Notes under the pieces: generated by a model
Databases searched by the model: none
What the model was told of the DNA's origin: nothing
The model's input: the letters and a program-made list of their open reading frames with translations, nothing else
NCBI RefSeq assembly: GCF_000016385.1
Contig: NC_009376.1
Span: 1,240,001-1,304,000, forward strand
Source: Pyrobaculum arsenaticum DSM 13514
Lineage (GTDB): Archaea > Thermoproteota > Thermoprotei > Thermoproteales > Thermoproteaceae
DNA: 64,000 nt
Reading direction: 5' to 3'
Shown: one piece after another, positions 52,795 through 60,238 of the stretch
How positions within the stretch are numbered: position 1 is the stretch's first letter
Layout of the letters: the number at the start of each line of letters is the position of its first letter
Made by a program: the position numbers and the translations under genes

Positions 52795-53439
52795 TTAAAT
52801 CTTGTTGAGAATATAGGCGAAGGCGGCTACTGCCGAGGCGAGAATGAGAAAGACAGCTGGCGGGTTGTCGGCAAGGGGTAGCCAGGATAGGTTCATGCCG
52901 TAGAAGCCGGTGATTACAATAGCTGGCAGGGCAACTGTCCCAAGCCACGTAAGTCTTTTCATTGAGGCGTCCAAGGAGAGTTGTACCACCGTGGCGTGTA
53001 GTAGCCTAACGTCGCGGGCGTATCGCCGTATGAACAACGCCTTTCTTCTCAACGCCCTTGCATAACTGAGTAGCCGAGAGGGCGCCATGCCCCTCGTCCC
53101 CAGCTCTCTGCCGAGCTGGTACAAATAGGCGGCGTAGTAGTAAAGCGCGTGGGCCATGTAGGATGCGGTGTATATCTCGCCGGGCTTTACGGGTTCTTCC
53201 ATTTCTAGCCTATACTCGAGGGCGTCTAGAATGTTCTCAACTTCTCCTAACGCATTTGACAGAGATTCGAGAGCTTTGTGGTAGGCATCTTGTACTGATG
53301 GGTAGGGACCTTGTATTACTCTGCCCTCCTTATCGACTACTATGTCTATTTTCTCTTCGACAATATCGCCGTTTTCTATATGTACCAGGGGGATTTGTAT
53401 ATGTTCTGATAAATACACCACAAAGTCGTATACACGCAT
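52795..53439 (-). CDS. CorA-like divalent cation transporter (small)
   Basis: The C-terminus has the CorA hallmark TGFYGMNLSW between two transmembrane helices, preceded by a long helical region (RLLSYARALRRKALFIRRYA, SLDASMKRLTWLGTVALPAI). At 214 residues it lacks part of the usual N-terminal domain. ATG 53439 overlaps the start codon of the divergent CPBP gene. The only TATA-like element in range (rev. GTTTATTAC, about 53443-53451) fits a GTG at 53421 better, so the true start may be 18 bp downstream. Confidence 0.82.
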   Translation of the reverse strand: MRVYDFVVYLSEHIQIPLVHIENGDIVEEKIDIVVDKEGRVIQGPYPSVQDAYHKALESLSNALGEVENILDALEYRLEMEEPVKPGEIYTASYMAHALYYYAAYLYQLGRELGTRGMAPSRLLSYARALRRKALFIRRYARDVRLLHATVVQLSLDASMKRLTWLGTVALPAIVITGFYGMNLSWLPLADNPPAVFLILASAVAAFAYILNKI

Positions 53440-53947
53440 GAGTAATAAACCCAACGGCGACTTTCAGCTAGTAGACGCGGGAGTGCTACTGGCCTTGCTC
53501 GTAGTGCTTGTCTGGGCCCCCAGACCTTGGGGATATTTTTTCGTGATTGCTTCGGCTCTGGCGTTGAGGAGGCGTATATTGTGGCTGAGTAAGGTGCCTA
53601 AATACGTCGTCTACGCCCTCCTGGTCTACGCAACGGCCTTTGTCCTAGACTATATCTCAGTTGGGCCTCAGAAGACTGACAAGGCGTGGTGGGAGGTGGT
53701 GGTCCTCGCCCCCCTTGCGGAGGAGGTGGTTTTTAGAGCTCTGCCTATGTCCAGGTTGCCGCCCCCCCTTGGCTGGGTTTTTGCCGTTTTTATATTTGGA
53801 GCTCTCCACCCACAGAATCCGTTCCTCGCCTCTCTGTACGGCTTGGCGCTGGCTCTTGCGTATTTGGGCGGGGGCTACCCAGCCTCGGCGGCTCTCCACG
53901 CGTTTAACAACGCCCTTTGGCTCTATCTAGGCACAAGCCTCTTCTAG
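53438..53947 (+). CDS. CPBP-family intramembrane protease
   Basis: From ATG 53438 the product has 169 residues, with several membrane helices and the CPBP/Abi motifs EEVVFRALP, FGALHPQNP and HAFNNALW (E-E, H, H/N metal ligands). These proteases process membrane or prenylated proteins; some act in bacteriocin immunity. GATAAATAC (about 53408-53416) lies 25 bp upstream, inside the 5' end of the divergent CorA gene. It overlaps the convergent radical-SAM gene by 21 bp. Confidence 0.85.
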   Translation: MSNKPNGDFQLVDAGVLLALLVVLVWAPRPWGYFFVIASALALRRRILWLSKVPKYVVYALLVYATAFVLDYISVGPQKTDKAWWEVVVLAPLAEEVVFRALPMSRLPPPLGWVFAVFIFGALHPQNPFLASLYGLALALAYLGGGYPASAALHAFNNALWLYLGTSLF

Positions 53948-55366
53948 GAATTTCTCGTACCTCTTTCTAAGCTCCCCGGGCTGATAGAAGCCCCGCACGT
54001 GCTCCCAGGGAAGGGGGTCTTCCCGCGGCTTGAAGACGTAGTCCAGCTCTCCTCTTCTTAATAGGCTCTTCCAATAACCCAAGGGACTGGGGTTATTTGC
54101 GGACGCCTCTATATGGCGTGACACCTCGCGGCCCCCTAGCGAGATCGCTGCCTGGATTGCCGCTAGGGTTGTGTCGTATTGCGAGTACTCGTCGTGAGGC
54201 GCTTTCCTGATTTCGCTGAGGCTTTTTCTTAAGTAGCCAAGAGGGGCCATGGGATGGTACTGGAGGGGCGTCTGTGGTTTTGGGACAAAAGGATTTACGC
54301 TGAGATATAGGTAGGCCCCGACCCGCTTAACTTGTTTAGCGAGCTCCACCACCTCTTTGAGGTCGTCCTCCTTTTCGCACGGCAACCCTACCATTAGGTA
54401 GAGCTTGAGCTTAAGCCCCAGCTGCGACGCCTTCTTTGCCACTCTTATGACGTCTTGGTTTGTGAAGTTTTTGCCAAGCGCCTTCCTCAGCCTCTCGCTG
54501 GTCTCCGGGGCGATTGTCAAGGTTCTCTGCCCTAGTCTAGCTATGAGCTCCAGAGCCTCGTCGTCTAGCAACTCAGCTCTGAGAGAGGGGAGAGATAGCG
54601 GCAACCCCCTCTCAACCGCCGCGCGGAGTATCTCCTTGAAATGTGGATGTGAGTTCGCGGTGAGTGCCACAAGCGACGGCCTAACGCCGGACTTCTTGTA
54701 TAGCCTCTCCGCCTCGTTCACGACGGTTATCCAGTCTCTGGGGCGGTATGGCTTAGTTATGTAGCTCTCCATGCAGAATAAACAGGAGAAGGGACAACCC
54801 CTCGCCGCCTCGATCGAAATACTGAAGGCCGACTCAGGCTCGGGTAGCCTCCTGTAGTCCACTTCGCGGACGTCCGGCGCATAGGCAATCGACACCGGAT
54901 GCGACCCCCGCGCGGGGTAGTAAAGTCCCTCGGCCTCCTCACGTGTGGAGAGATAGGCGAGAAGCGGCTCCCAGAGGGCTTCCAGTTCTCCCAGCGCCAT
55001 GGCGTCTGCAAACTCTGCAAGCGGCTCTGGATTCGCCGTCACGGGGGGGCCGCCGATTATCAGCTTGGGCTTTTTCCTTCTACCAGCCTCCGGCGGGATG
55101 CCTGCGTCTATGAGCATCTTCACTAGGTTGATGTAATCCAGCTCGTAGTGCACAGTGGCGAGGATGTGGTCAAAGTGGGTAAGCGGAGTGCCGTCTTCCA
55201 CGCCCCGGGGCCCGCGGTCGGCGGTGAACCTCTCTACGTAGAAACCGGCGTCTTGTAGCTTGAAATACAAGACGTGGTAAATAGAAGACGACATGGCAAC
55301 TGAATAGGTGGAGGGGTATAACAGGGCGATTTTCACCGCGTTCTTTCTGTACGCCACTTTCCTCAC
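53927..55366 (-). CDS. B12-binding-type radical SAM protein
   Basis: The 479-residue protein has an N-terminal Rossmann-like B12-binding region (KIALLYPSTYSVAMSS, LIIGGPPVTANPEPLAEFAD), the radical-SAM motif C-x3-C-x2-C in ARGCPFSCLFCMESY, and TLTIAPETSERLRKALGKNF with LKLYLMVGLPCEKEDD. It matches archaeal COG1032/COG1031-like enzymes of unknown substrate. The GTG start at 55366 shares an AT-rich promoter region (about 55386-55405) with the divergent gene at 55424. Confidence 0.85.
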   Translation of the reverse strand: MRKVAYRKNAVKIALLYPSTYSVAMSSSIYHVLYFKLQDAGFYVERFTADRGPRGVEDGTPLTHFDHILATVHYELDYINLVKMLIDAGIPPEAGRRKKPKLIIGGPPVTANPEPLAEFADAMALGELEALWEPLLAYLSTREEAEGLYYPARGSHPVSIAYAPDVREVDYRRLPEPESAFSISIEAARGCPFSCLFCMESYITKPYRPRDWITVVNEAERLYKKSGVRPSLVALTANSHPHFKEILRAAVERGLPLSLPSLRAELLDDEALELIARLGQRTLTIAPETSERLRKALGKNFTNQDVIRVAKKASQLGLKLKLYLMVGLPCEKEDDLKEVVELAKQVKRVGAYLYLSVNPFVPKPQTPLQYHPMAPLGYLRKSLSEIRKAPHDEYSQYDTTLAAIQAAISLGGREVSRHIEASANNPSPLGYWKSLLRRGELDYVFKPREDPLPWEHVRGFYQPGELRKRYEKFLEEACA

Positions 55367-55423
55367 AGCTTTAGAGGTGGTTTGTAGTATTAATGGTATT
55401 TTAATGGGTAGTTACACGACGCC

Positions 55424-55861
55424 ATGCCTTTAGAGAAGGCTCTTCGACAAGGTGAGTATTTGATATACCTCACTGTTATTTTCATTACCGCAGTCCTCCT
55501 GGGCTTTTCGATGTACCTTGTCTTCTACCGCCTCTACAACCTCTTCACCACTTCTTTGTATAATTTTAATGAATTATCGAAGGCTATTTACGACGCCCTC
55601 TCCGACGTATTCCTAGTGGTGGTGTTCGTCGAGCTAATAGACACCTTTATTACTTATGTAGAACAGAGAAAAATCGTCGTGTACAAGATCATCGACGTGG
55701 CTCTTGTGGCTCTTGCCAGAGAGCTGTTCATATATGTCGCCCCGGTGAATGCGGACTTCAAGATAGAGAAGGCGATAGCGCTGGTGCTTGGGACCTTAGT
55801 AGTCGGTTATATAGACTACTTGCAGAGGAGAGTGATTGCTAGGGAGAGACGCCAGAGGTAA
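55424..55861 (+). CDS. PsiE-like membrane protein
   Basis: The 145-residue protein has four transmembrane segments and resembles the phosphate-starvation-inducible PsiE family (layout and ARELFIYVAPVNADF, VIDVALVALAREL type motifs). Function unknown. ATG 55424 follows ATTTTAAT (about 55398-55405) by 23 bp. Confidence 0.72.
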   Translation: MPLEKALRQGEYLIYLTVIFITAVLLGFSMYLVFYRLYNLFTTSLYNFNELSKAIYDALSDVFLVVVFVELIDTFITYVEQRKIVVYKIIDVALVALARELFIYVAPVNADFKIEKAIALVLGTLVVGYIDYLQRRVIARERRQR

Positions 55862-55949
55862 CGCCGCATCGCGCCTCGCCTCCCGCTACGCGCGGCTGAC
55901 GTATAGGCGTCATGGCGTAAAATTTTTTAACTATCTCTTTGTCCGGGCC

Positions 55950-56315
55950 GTGTCGGCTGAGTCGTTTAATATTTCGGCGATCAGGGAAAACAAATTGTTG
56001 GCCAGACGTGAGGTTTTGGTAGAGGTTTCACACCATAAGGCGCCTACCCCTACCCGAAAAGATTTGAGAGAATGGGTGGCAAAACAACTCGGGGTAGATG
56101 TTTCAAGTGTTTTTATTAGGAAGATCAAGACCGAGTACGGCATTGGGAAGTCCGTGGCGGAAGTTCACGTCTACAGCGATAGCAAAATGGCAAGGATTAT
56201 AGAGCCGCTCTACATACTTGCGAGAAATCTCGGCGAGGAGGGTAAGAAGCTGCTTGAGGAGGTGAAGAAGAAGAGGAGTGAACGTAGAGAGAAGAAGAGG
56301 AAGAGGAAGAAGTAG
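55950..56315 (+). CDS. rps24e: 30S ribosomal protein S24e
   Basis: From GTG 55950 the 121-residue protein contains ENKLLARREVLVEVSHHKAP, TPTRKDLREWVAKQLGVD and the basic KKKRSERREKKRKRKK tail of S24e. AATTTTTTAA (55921-55930) is 24 bp upstream. rps27ae follows after 2 bp and kae1 after that: a conserved archaeal gene order. Confidence 0.94.
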   Translation: MSAESFNISAIRENKLLARREVLVEVSHHKAPTPTRKDLREWVAKQLGVDVSSVFIRKIKTEYGIGKSVAEVHVYSDSKMARIIEPLYILARNLGEEGKKLLEEVKKKRSERREKKRKRKK

Positions 56316-56317
56316 CC

Positions 56318-56515
56318 ATGTCTAAGAAGGCGCCGGCCGAAAAGGAAAAGAAGTTACCCCGCGCCGCAACTTGGTACGAGCTTGACCTTCAGAAAGGCGT
56401 GTTTCGCTTTAAGAATAAGTTTTGTCCCAAGTGCGGATCTGTGATGGCGTATCACAAAGAGCCTGTGCCTAGGTGGCACTGCGGCAAGTGCGGGTATACC
56501 CAGTTTCTTAGATAG
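56318..56515 (+). CDS. rps27ae: 30S ribosomal protein S27ae
   Basis: The 65-residue protein has a zinc ribbon, FCPKCGSVMAYH and WHCGKCGYTQFLR (C-x2-C...C-x2-C), matching S27ae. Its TAG overlaps the kae1 GTG by one base. Confidence 0.95.
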   Translation: MSKKAPAEKEKKLPRAATWYELDLQKGVFRFKNKFCPKCGSVMAYHKEPVPRWHCGKCGYTQFLR

Positions 56516-57513
56516 TGCTCGTTCTCGGGGTTGAGTCCACGGCGCATACCATCAGCTTGGGATTAGTGAAAGATGGAGATGTCTTAGGACAAGTTGGGAA
56601 GACGTACGTGCCTCCGTCTGGGTTGGGGATTCACCCCCGGGAGGCGGCGGACCACCATTCCCAGATGGCGCCGCAACTTCTCAGCCACTTGCTTTATAGG
56701 CACGGCGTAAGGCTCTCCGATGTCGACGTCGTTGCCTATGCGGCTGGGCCTGGGCTGGGCCCAGCGTTGAGGGTTGGCGCGGTGTTGGCAAGGGCTATTG
56801 CCATAAAGCTCGGCGTGCCTATTGTGCCGGTACACCACGGAATTGCCCACATTGAAATTGCAAGATATGCGACTAAGTCGTGCGATCCTCTCGTAGTGCT
56901 GATATCTGGGGGGCATACCGTAATTGCCGGCTACTCCGACAGGCGGTACAGAATTTTTGGCGAGACTCTTGATGTGGCTATTGGCAACGCCATTGACATG
57001 TTTGCCAGAGAGGCGGGACTGGGCTTCCCCGGAGTGCCCGCCGTGGAGAGGTGCGGAGAATCTGCAGATAGGCTTGTGGAGTTCCCAATGCCCATTGTGG
57101 GACAGGATATGTCATATGCCGGGCTGACTACCTACGCGTTGAAGTTACTCAAAGAAGGAGTTCCTCTTTCTGTGATCTGCAAATCGCTAGTGGAGGCAGC
57201 CTACTACATGTTGGCAGAGGTCACCGAGCGGGCGCTTGCGTTTACCAGGAAGAGCGAGTTGGTGGTGGCAGGAGGCGTGGCGAGGAGTAGGAGGCTAAGG
57301 GAAATTCTCAGCCAAGTAGGGGCCTATCACGGGGCCGAGGTAAAGGTAGTACCTGACGAATATGCCGGCGATAACGGGGCTATGATAGCCCTAACTGGTT
57401 ATTACGCATACAAGCGCGGCGTCTACACAACGCCGGAGGAGAGCTTCGTGAGGCAGAGGTGGCGCCTCGACGCAGTGGATGTACCGTGGTTCTGGGATCT
57501 GTGCAATAGATAA
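56515..57513 (+). CDS. kae1: Kae1, tRNA t6A37 synthesis protein (KEOPS catalytic subunit)
   Basis: The 332-residue ASKHA-fold protein has GVESTAHTISLGLV, the metal-binding HHGIAHIE (H108, H112), LISGGHTVIAGY, FGETLDVAIGNAIDMFAREAGL and the C-terminal metal Asp in DEYAGDNGAMIA. It transfers threonylcarbamoyl to A37 of ANN-decoding tRNAs within KEOPS. Unlike many euryarchaeal versions it is not fused to Bud32. It is translationally coupled to rps27ae. Confidence 0.95.
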   Translation: MLVLGVESTAHTISLGLVKDGDVLGQVGKTYVPPSGLGIHPREAADHHSQMAPQLLSHLLYRHGVRLSDVDVVAYAAGPGLGPALRVGAVLARAIAIKLGVPIVPVHHGIAHIEIARYATKSCDPLVVLISGGHTVIAGYSDRRYRIFGETLDVAIGNAIDMFAREAGLGFPGVPAVERCGESADRLVEFPMPIVGQDMSYAGLTTYALKLLKEGVPLSVICKSLVEAAYYMLAEVTERALAFTRKSELVVAGGVARSRRLREILSQVGAYHGAEVKVVPDEYAGDNGAMIALTGYYAYKRGVYTTPEESFVRQRWRLDAVDVPWFWDLCNR

Positions 57514-57535
57514 AAATTCCTGATAGAAGAGGCCC

Positions 57536-57862
57536 ATGAAGTTCCAAATAGTTCCTTGGGTGCTCCTGGGGGCGGGGGCGGCTTTATTGGCCTTTGCTGT
57601 GGTAAACGCCTTTTTGTTGTACACGGCCGAGGTGCCTAAGACAACTCTCCGGGCCTCGTTGCCGTTGGTGGGTTCCGCTAATATAACCGGCGTGCCCGAC
57701 CCCTACGTGCTGGGCGTAAACGCCGTGAGGGGGATTATCCTCCTCGCCATTGGTCTCATTGGCGCGAAGCTGTTGGAAATTGGGCTGAAAGAATTGCGGG
57801 AGAATCAAAGAGAGTCTGCGTGGAGGCAGTACTACGAGAGTTATCAATATTCCCAGTATTGA
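57536..57862 (+). CDS. Small two-helix membrane protein, unknown function
   Basis: The 108-residue product has transmembrane segments at residues 7-29 and 62-82 with an outer loop between and a charged, Tyr/Gln-rich tail (ESAWRQYYESYQYSQY). Its TGA shares a base with the next ATG (TGATG), so the two genes are coupled. No family recognised. Confidence 0.65.
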   Translation: MKFQIVPWVLLGAGAALLAFAVVNAFLLYTAEVPKTTLRASLPLVGSANITGVPDPYVLGVNAVRGIILLAIGLIGAKLLEIGLKELRENQRESAWRQYYESYQYSQY

Positions 57863-58167
57863 TGAGCGTAGTGGACGACTTAGTAGTGGCATATATCAGG
57901 AGGCTTGAGGAGCTGGGTCTCAGCCAGTTGGCGGATAACATATTCCCCACCGCTTACGTTTTCAGAGAAATTGAAGCGATGTCCGGAGTTCCCGCCGAGG
58001 TTGTTGTGGAGCGCTTGGCCGATGCTGTTAGGGATAAGATCCGCCCAGACGTGGCAGAGGAAGTTGTAGGCGCCCCAGCTGGCGTTGCTGTGTGGCTTTT
58101 AGCAAGACGCATAGCTATGTGGTATCTTCAACTCGCGGTGGAGCTGGGCGTCGTCAGGGAGAGGTAG
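57862..58167 (+). CDS. Small helical protein, unknown function
   Basis: From ATG 57862 the product has 101 residues (VVDDLVVAYIRRLEELGLSQ, EAMSGVPAEVVVERLADAVR). It looks like a compact helical protein with a weak winged-helix-like pattern. The start coupled to the upstream stop is preferred to the longer ORF at 57820. It overlaps the convergent radical-SAM gene by 40 bp. Confidence 0.6.
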   Translation: MSVVDDLVVAYIRRLEELGLSQLADNIFPTAYVFREIEAMSGVPAEVVVERLADAVRDKIRPDVAEEVVGAPAGVAVWLLARRIAMWYLQLAVELGVVRER

Positions 58168-59360
58168 GAGGCGATCTCTTCATAGGTTTGGTAGATTTTC
58201 TGGGAGAGCCTTATCTGCTCCTCGAAGTATCCCTCCACTCTTCTTTTGTATTTCTTCACGAAGTCGAAATACAATCTGTGAGGTGGTTGCGGCCGACGTC
58301 CCCACAAGGGGGTGCCCGGGAGGGGGATATAGTAGTGCATCCGTATGTAAGCGCCCATCTTGACCAGTTTCTCCATTTCCCTCACGGTGGCCTCCACATC
58401 GTCTCCATCCTCGCCGGGTAGCCCCGCGATGACGTCAACTACTGGCTTGAAGCCAAATACACGGGCATTCTTCACCGCCTCCTCCACCACCGCGACATCG
58501 TGGCCCCTTTTCACGGCCTTTAGTAATTTTTCGGAGGCTGTCTGCAACCCAATAGATATGCGTCTGTTTGCAACGTACGGCCTAACCGCCTTGAGCACGT
58601 CGGGGGTGACAGTCTCAGGTCTCGTCTCCGATGGGAAACTCCCGAGATAGGGGGCGCCTCCTAGCTCCCTCACTGTTCTAAGTAAGGAAGTCAACGCGTC
58701 TATATTAGGCGTCTTGCCGTCGGTTGAGCCGTAGAGGAAGCCCACAGGCGCTACGAACCTAATCTCGCTTATCCCCCTCTTCACATACACCTTTACAATT
58801 TCCGCAATGTTGTGTAGTGGCCTGTGCCTAACTGGGCCATGGCCCCACGTCTGGCAAAAGGCACAGCGGTAGGCACACGACCTAGTAATCTCTATTGGAG
58901 GATAGATGCCCAGACTCTCGCTGTAGGTCTTGTACATCAGTTCTACGTAAACCCTCCGGCCTGCCCTTATCTTCCCATTTTCTACCACCATGGTATTTGG
59001 CGGTGTCCCGCCTCCTTCCTCTTCTCTCTGAATTATGGCTGGTAGCGCAACCTCCCCGTCGCCTACAACTACATATTTCACTCCAAGCTTGAGAAGAGTG
59101 ACGGGGTCTCCGACGGCGTGGGGCCCTCCTACGACTGTGGGATACCGCGAGGCGACGGAGGCCACCTCCTTCCAGTACTCTATAAAGAGAGGCGTTGAGA
59201 GGCTGTACAACACCAGCACCTTCTCCCCCTTACTGGCTAGCTCAGCGGCGTCCCGAAGAGGGTCTCTTGTGGGCACTATTCTGTACTTATCCTCTACAGG
59301 CGCCACGGCGTATGCCATCCCGTTATTGGGCCCTTCGAAGAGTCTTGCAAGCAGAATCAC
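58128..59360 (-). CDS. B12-binding-type radical SAM protein
   Basis: The 410-residue protein has an N-terminal B12-binding-like region (YPTVVGGPHAVGDPVTLLKL, VVVGDGEVALPAI), the radical-SAM motif ITRSCAYRCAFCQTWG and GLQTASEKLLKAVKRGHD with VIAGLPGEDGDD. Substrate unknown. GTG start at 59360; CATTAAAAAGC (about 59381-59391) gives a TATA box 25 bp upstream. Confidence 0.85.
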   Translation of the reverse strand: MILLARLFEGPNNGMAYAVAPVEDKYRIVPTRDPLRDAAELASKGEKVLVLYSLSTPLFIEYWKEVASVASRYPTVVGGPHAVGDPVTLLKLGVKYVVVGDGEVALPAIIQREEEGGGTPPNTMVVENGKIRAGRRVYVELMYKTYSESLGIYPPIEITRSCAYRCAFCQTWGHGPVRHRPLHNIAEIVKVYVKRGISEIRFVAPVGFLYGSTDGKTPNIDALTSLLRTVRELGGAPYLGSFPSETRPETVTPDVLKAVRPYVANRRISIGLQTASEKLLKAVKRGHDVAVVEEAVKNARVFGFKPVVDVIAGLPGEDGDDVEATVREMEKLVKMGAYIRMHYYIPLPGTPLWGRRPQPPHRLYFDFVKKYKRRVEGYFEEQIRLSQKIYQTYEEIASYLSLTTPSSTAS

Positions 59361-59425
59361 GTAGATGTGGAGGGGCTGTCATTAAAAAGCCACACGGCTT
59401 TAAAACACCTTTTACCGTGGCTGAC

Positions 59426-60118
59426 ATGAGGCTTGCATATGTCAAAGGCCCTCCTGTCGCCGTGTTTGCAGGTTCTTGGAGGTGCTCCACCTCTCCCGTT
59501 GACGGGGTGCCAATTGCCCTAGGCGAACCTTTCGGCGACTGCGACCCGGGGGTGGCGAAGCTAATATCGATCGCGACTACTGTAAGATATGTGAAACTTA
59601 TGGGGGCTAAGGTGTATGTTAGCAATTCTCTGGGGGAGGAAGGGGTAGACGCGGCTTTTGCCGGAGGGGCCGACGGCGTCTTAGAAGAGCTGAGCCATGC
59701 CTGGGGCGAATACAAGGATGGGGCGAAGTTTGTAGTTTTCTCGCCAAGCGACGTCGCTGAGCTTGTCAATGCGGTGAGGACAGTTGCCGAGAGGGCCGGC
59801 AGGCCTTTTGACGTCCTCGTAGCAACCAGCTTTGACAAGGCTCACGTCTTTGTGCCTTATGCCGATGGCATAGTCGTGACTGGCGGGTGGGTTGGTATTG
59901 AGCTGGCTGAAGTTAGCCGCCTTCCTGAGATCGGCCGGTGTATTAACTGTGGAGTCGACTACCTTATGTACAGCGGGAGCCTGCGACGTTGTATCTACTG
60001 CGGTCGCAGGCTTATCCGCGTGATTTCTTCAACAAGACCGCCCCGCTCTAGGGCAGTGTTTAGGTCTGTGTTTAACAAATACAAGGGCTTGTCCTCACTT
60101 CGTTTTAAAATAGTCTAG
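59426..60118 (+). CDS. Protein with C-terminal zinc ribbon, unknown function
   Basis: From ATG 59426 the 230-residue product has a Rossmann-like N-terminal part with YVKGPPVAVFAGSWRCSTSP, a central FDVLVATSFDKAHVFVPYAD and a C-terminal zinc ribbon C-x2-C...C-x2-C (RCINCGVDYLMY, RCIYCGRRL). CTTTAAAACA (about 59399-59406) is 24 bp upstream. I do not recognise the family. Confidence 0.68.
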   Translation: MRLAYVKGPPVAVFAGSWRCSTSPVDGVPIALGEPFGDCDPGVAKLISIATTVRYVKLMGAKVYVSNSLGEEGVDAAFAGGADGVLEELSHAWGEYKDGAKFVVFSPSDVAELVNAVRTVAERAGRPFDVLVATSFDKAHVFVPYADGIVVTGGWVGIELAEVSRLPEIGRCINCGVDYLMYSGSLRRCIYCGRRLIRVISSTRPPRSRAVFRSVFNKYKGLSSLRFKIV

Positions 60119-60202
60119 TGAATTATCTACTTTGCCCAATATGCGATCTGGTAGTTTATATTGTTGATTATCTATAATTATACTATTGTTACCTATATAC
60201 TG

Positions 60203-60220
60203 GGTTATACTTATATAACC
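60203..60220. promoter_or_regulatory. Palindrome over the ppsA TATA box
   Basis: GGTTATA-CTTA-TATAACC is a perfect 7-4-7 inverted repeat that contains the ppsA TATA element (centre about 60213, 25 bp before ATG 60239). A factor bound here would compete with TBP. Upstream, TATTGTT recurs at 60159-60165 and 60184-60190 in a 120-bp AT-rich region, suggesting more regulatory sites. Confidence 0.6.
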
Positions 60221-60238
60221 TAGGTACACTCCTCCTGT

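Noticed and set aside
59195..59425. Upstream extension of the zinc-ribbon gene
   Set aside because: It overlaps the 5' end of the divergent radical-SAM gene; the TATA box places the start at 59426.
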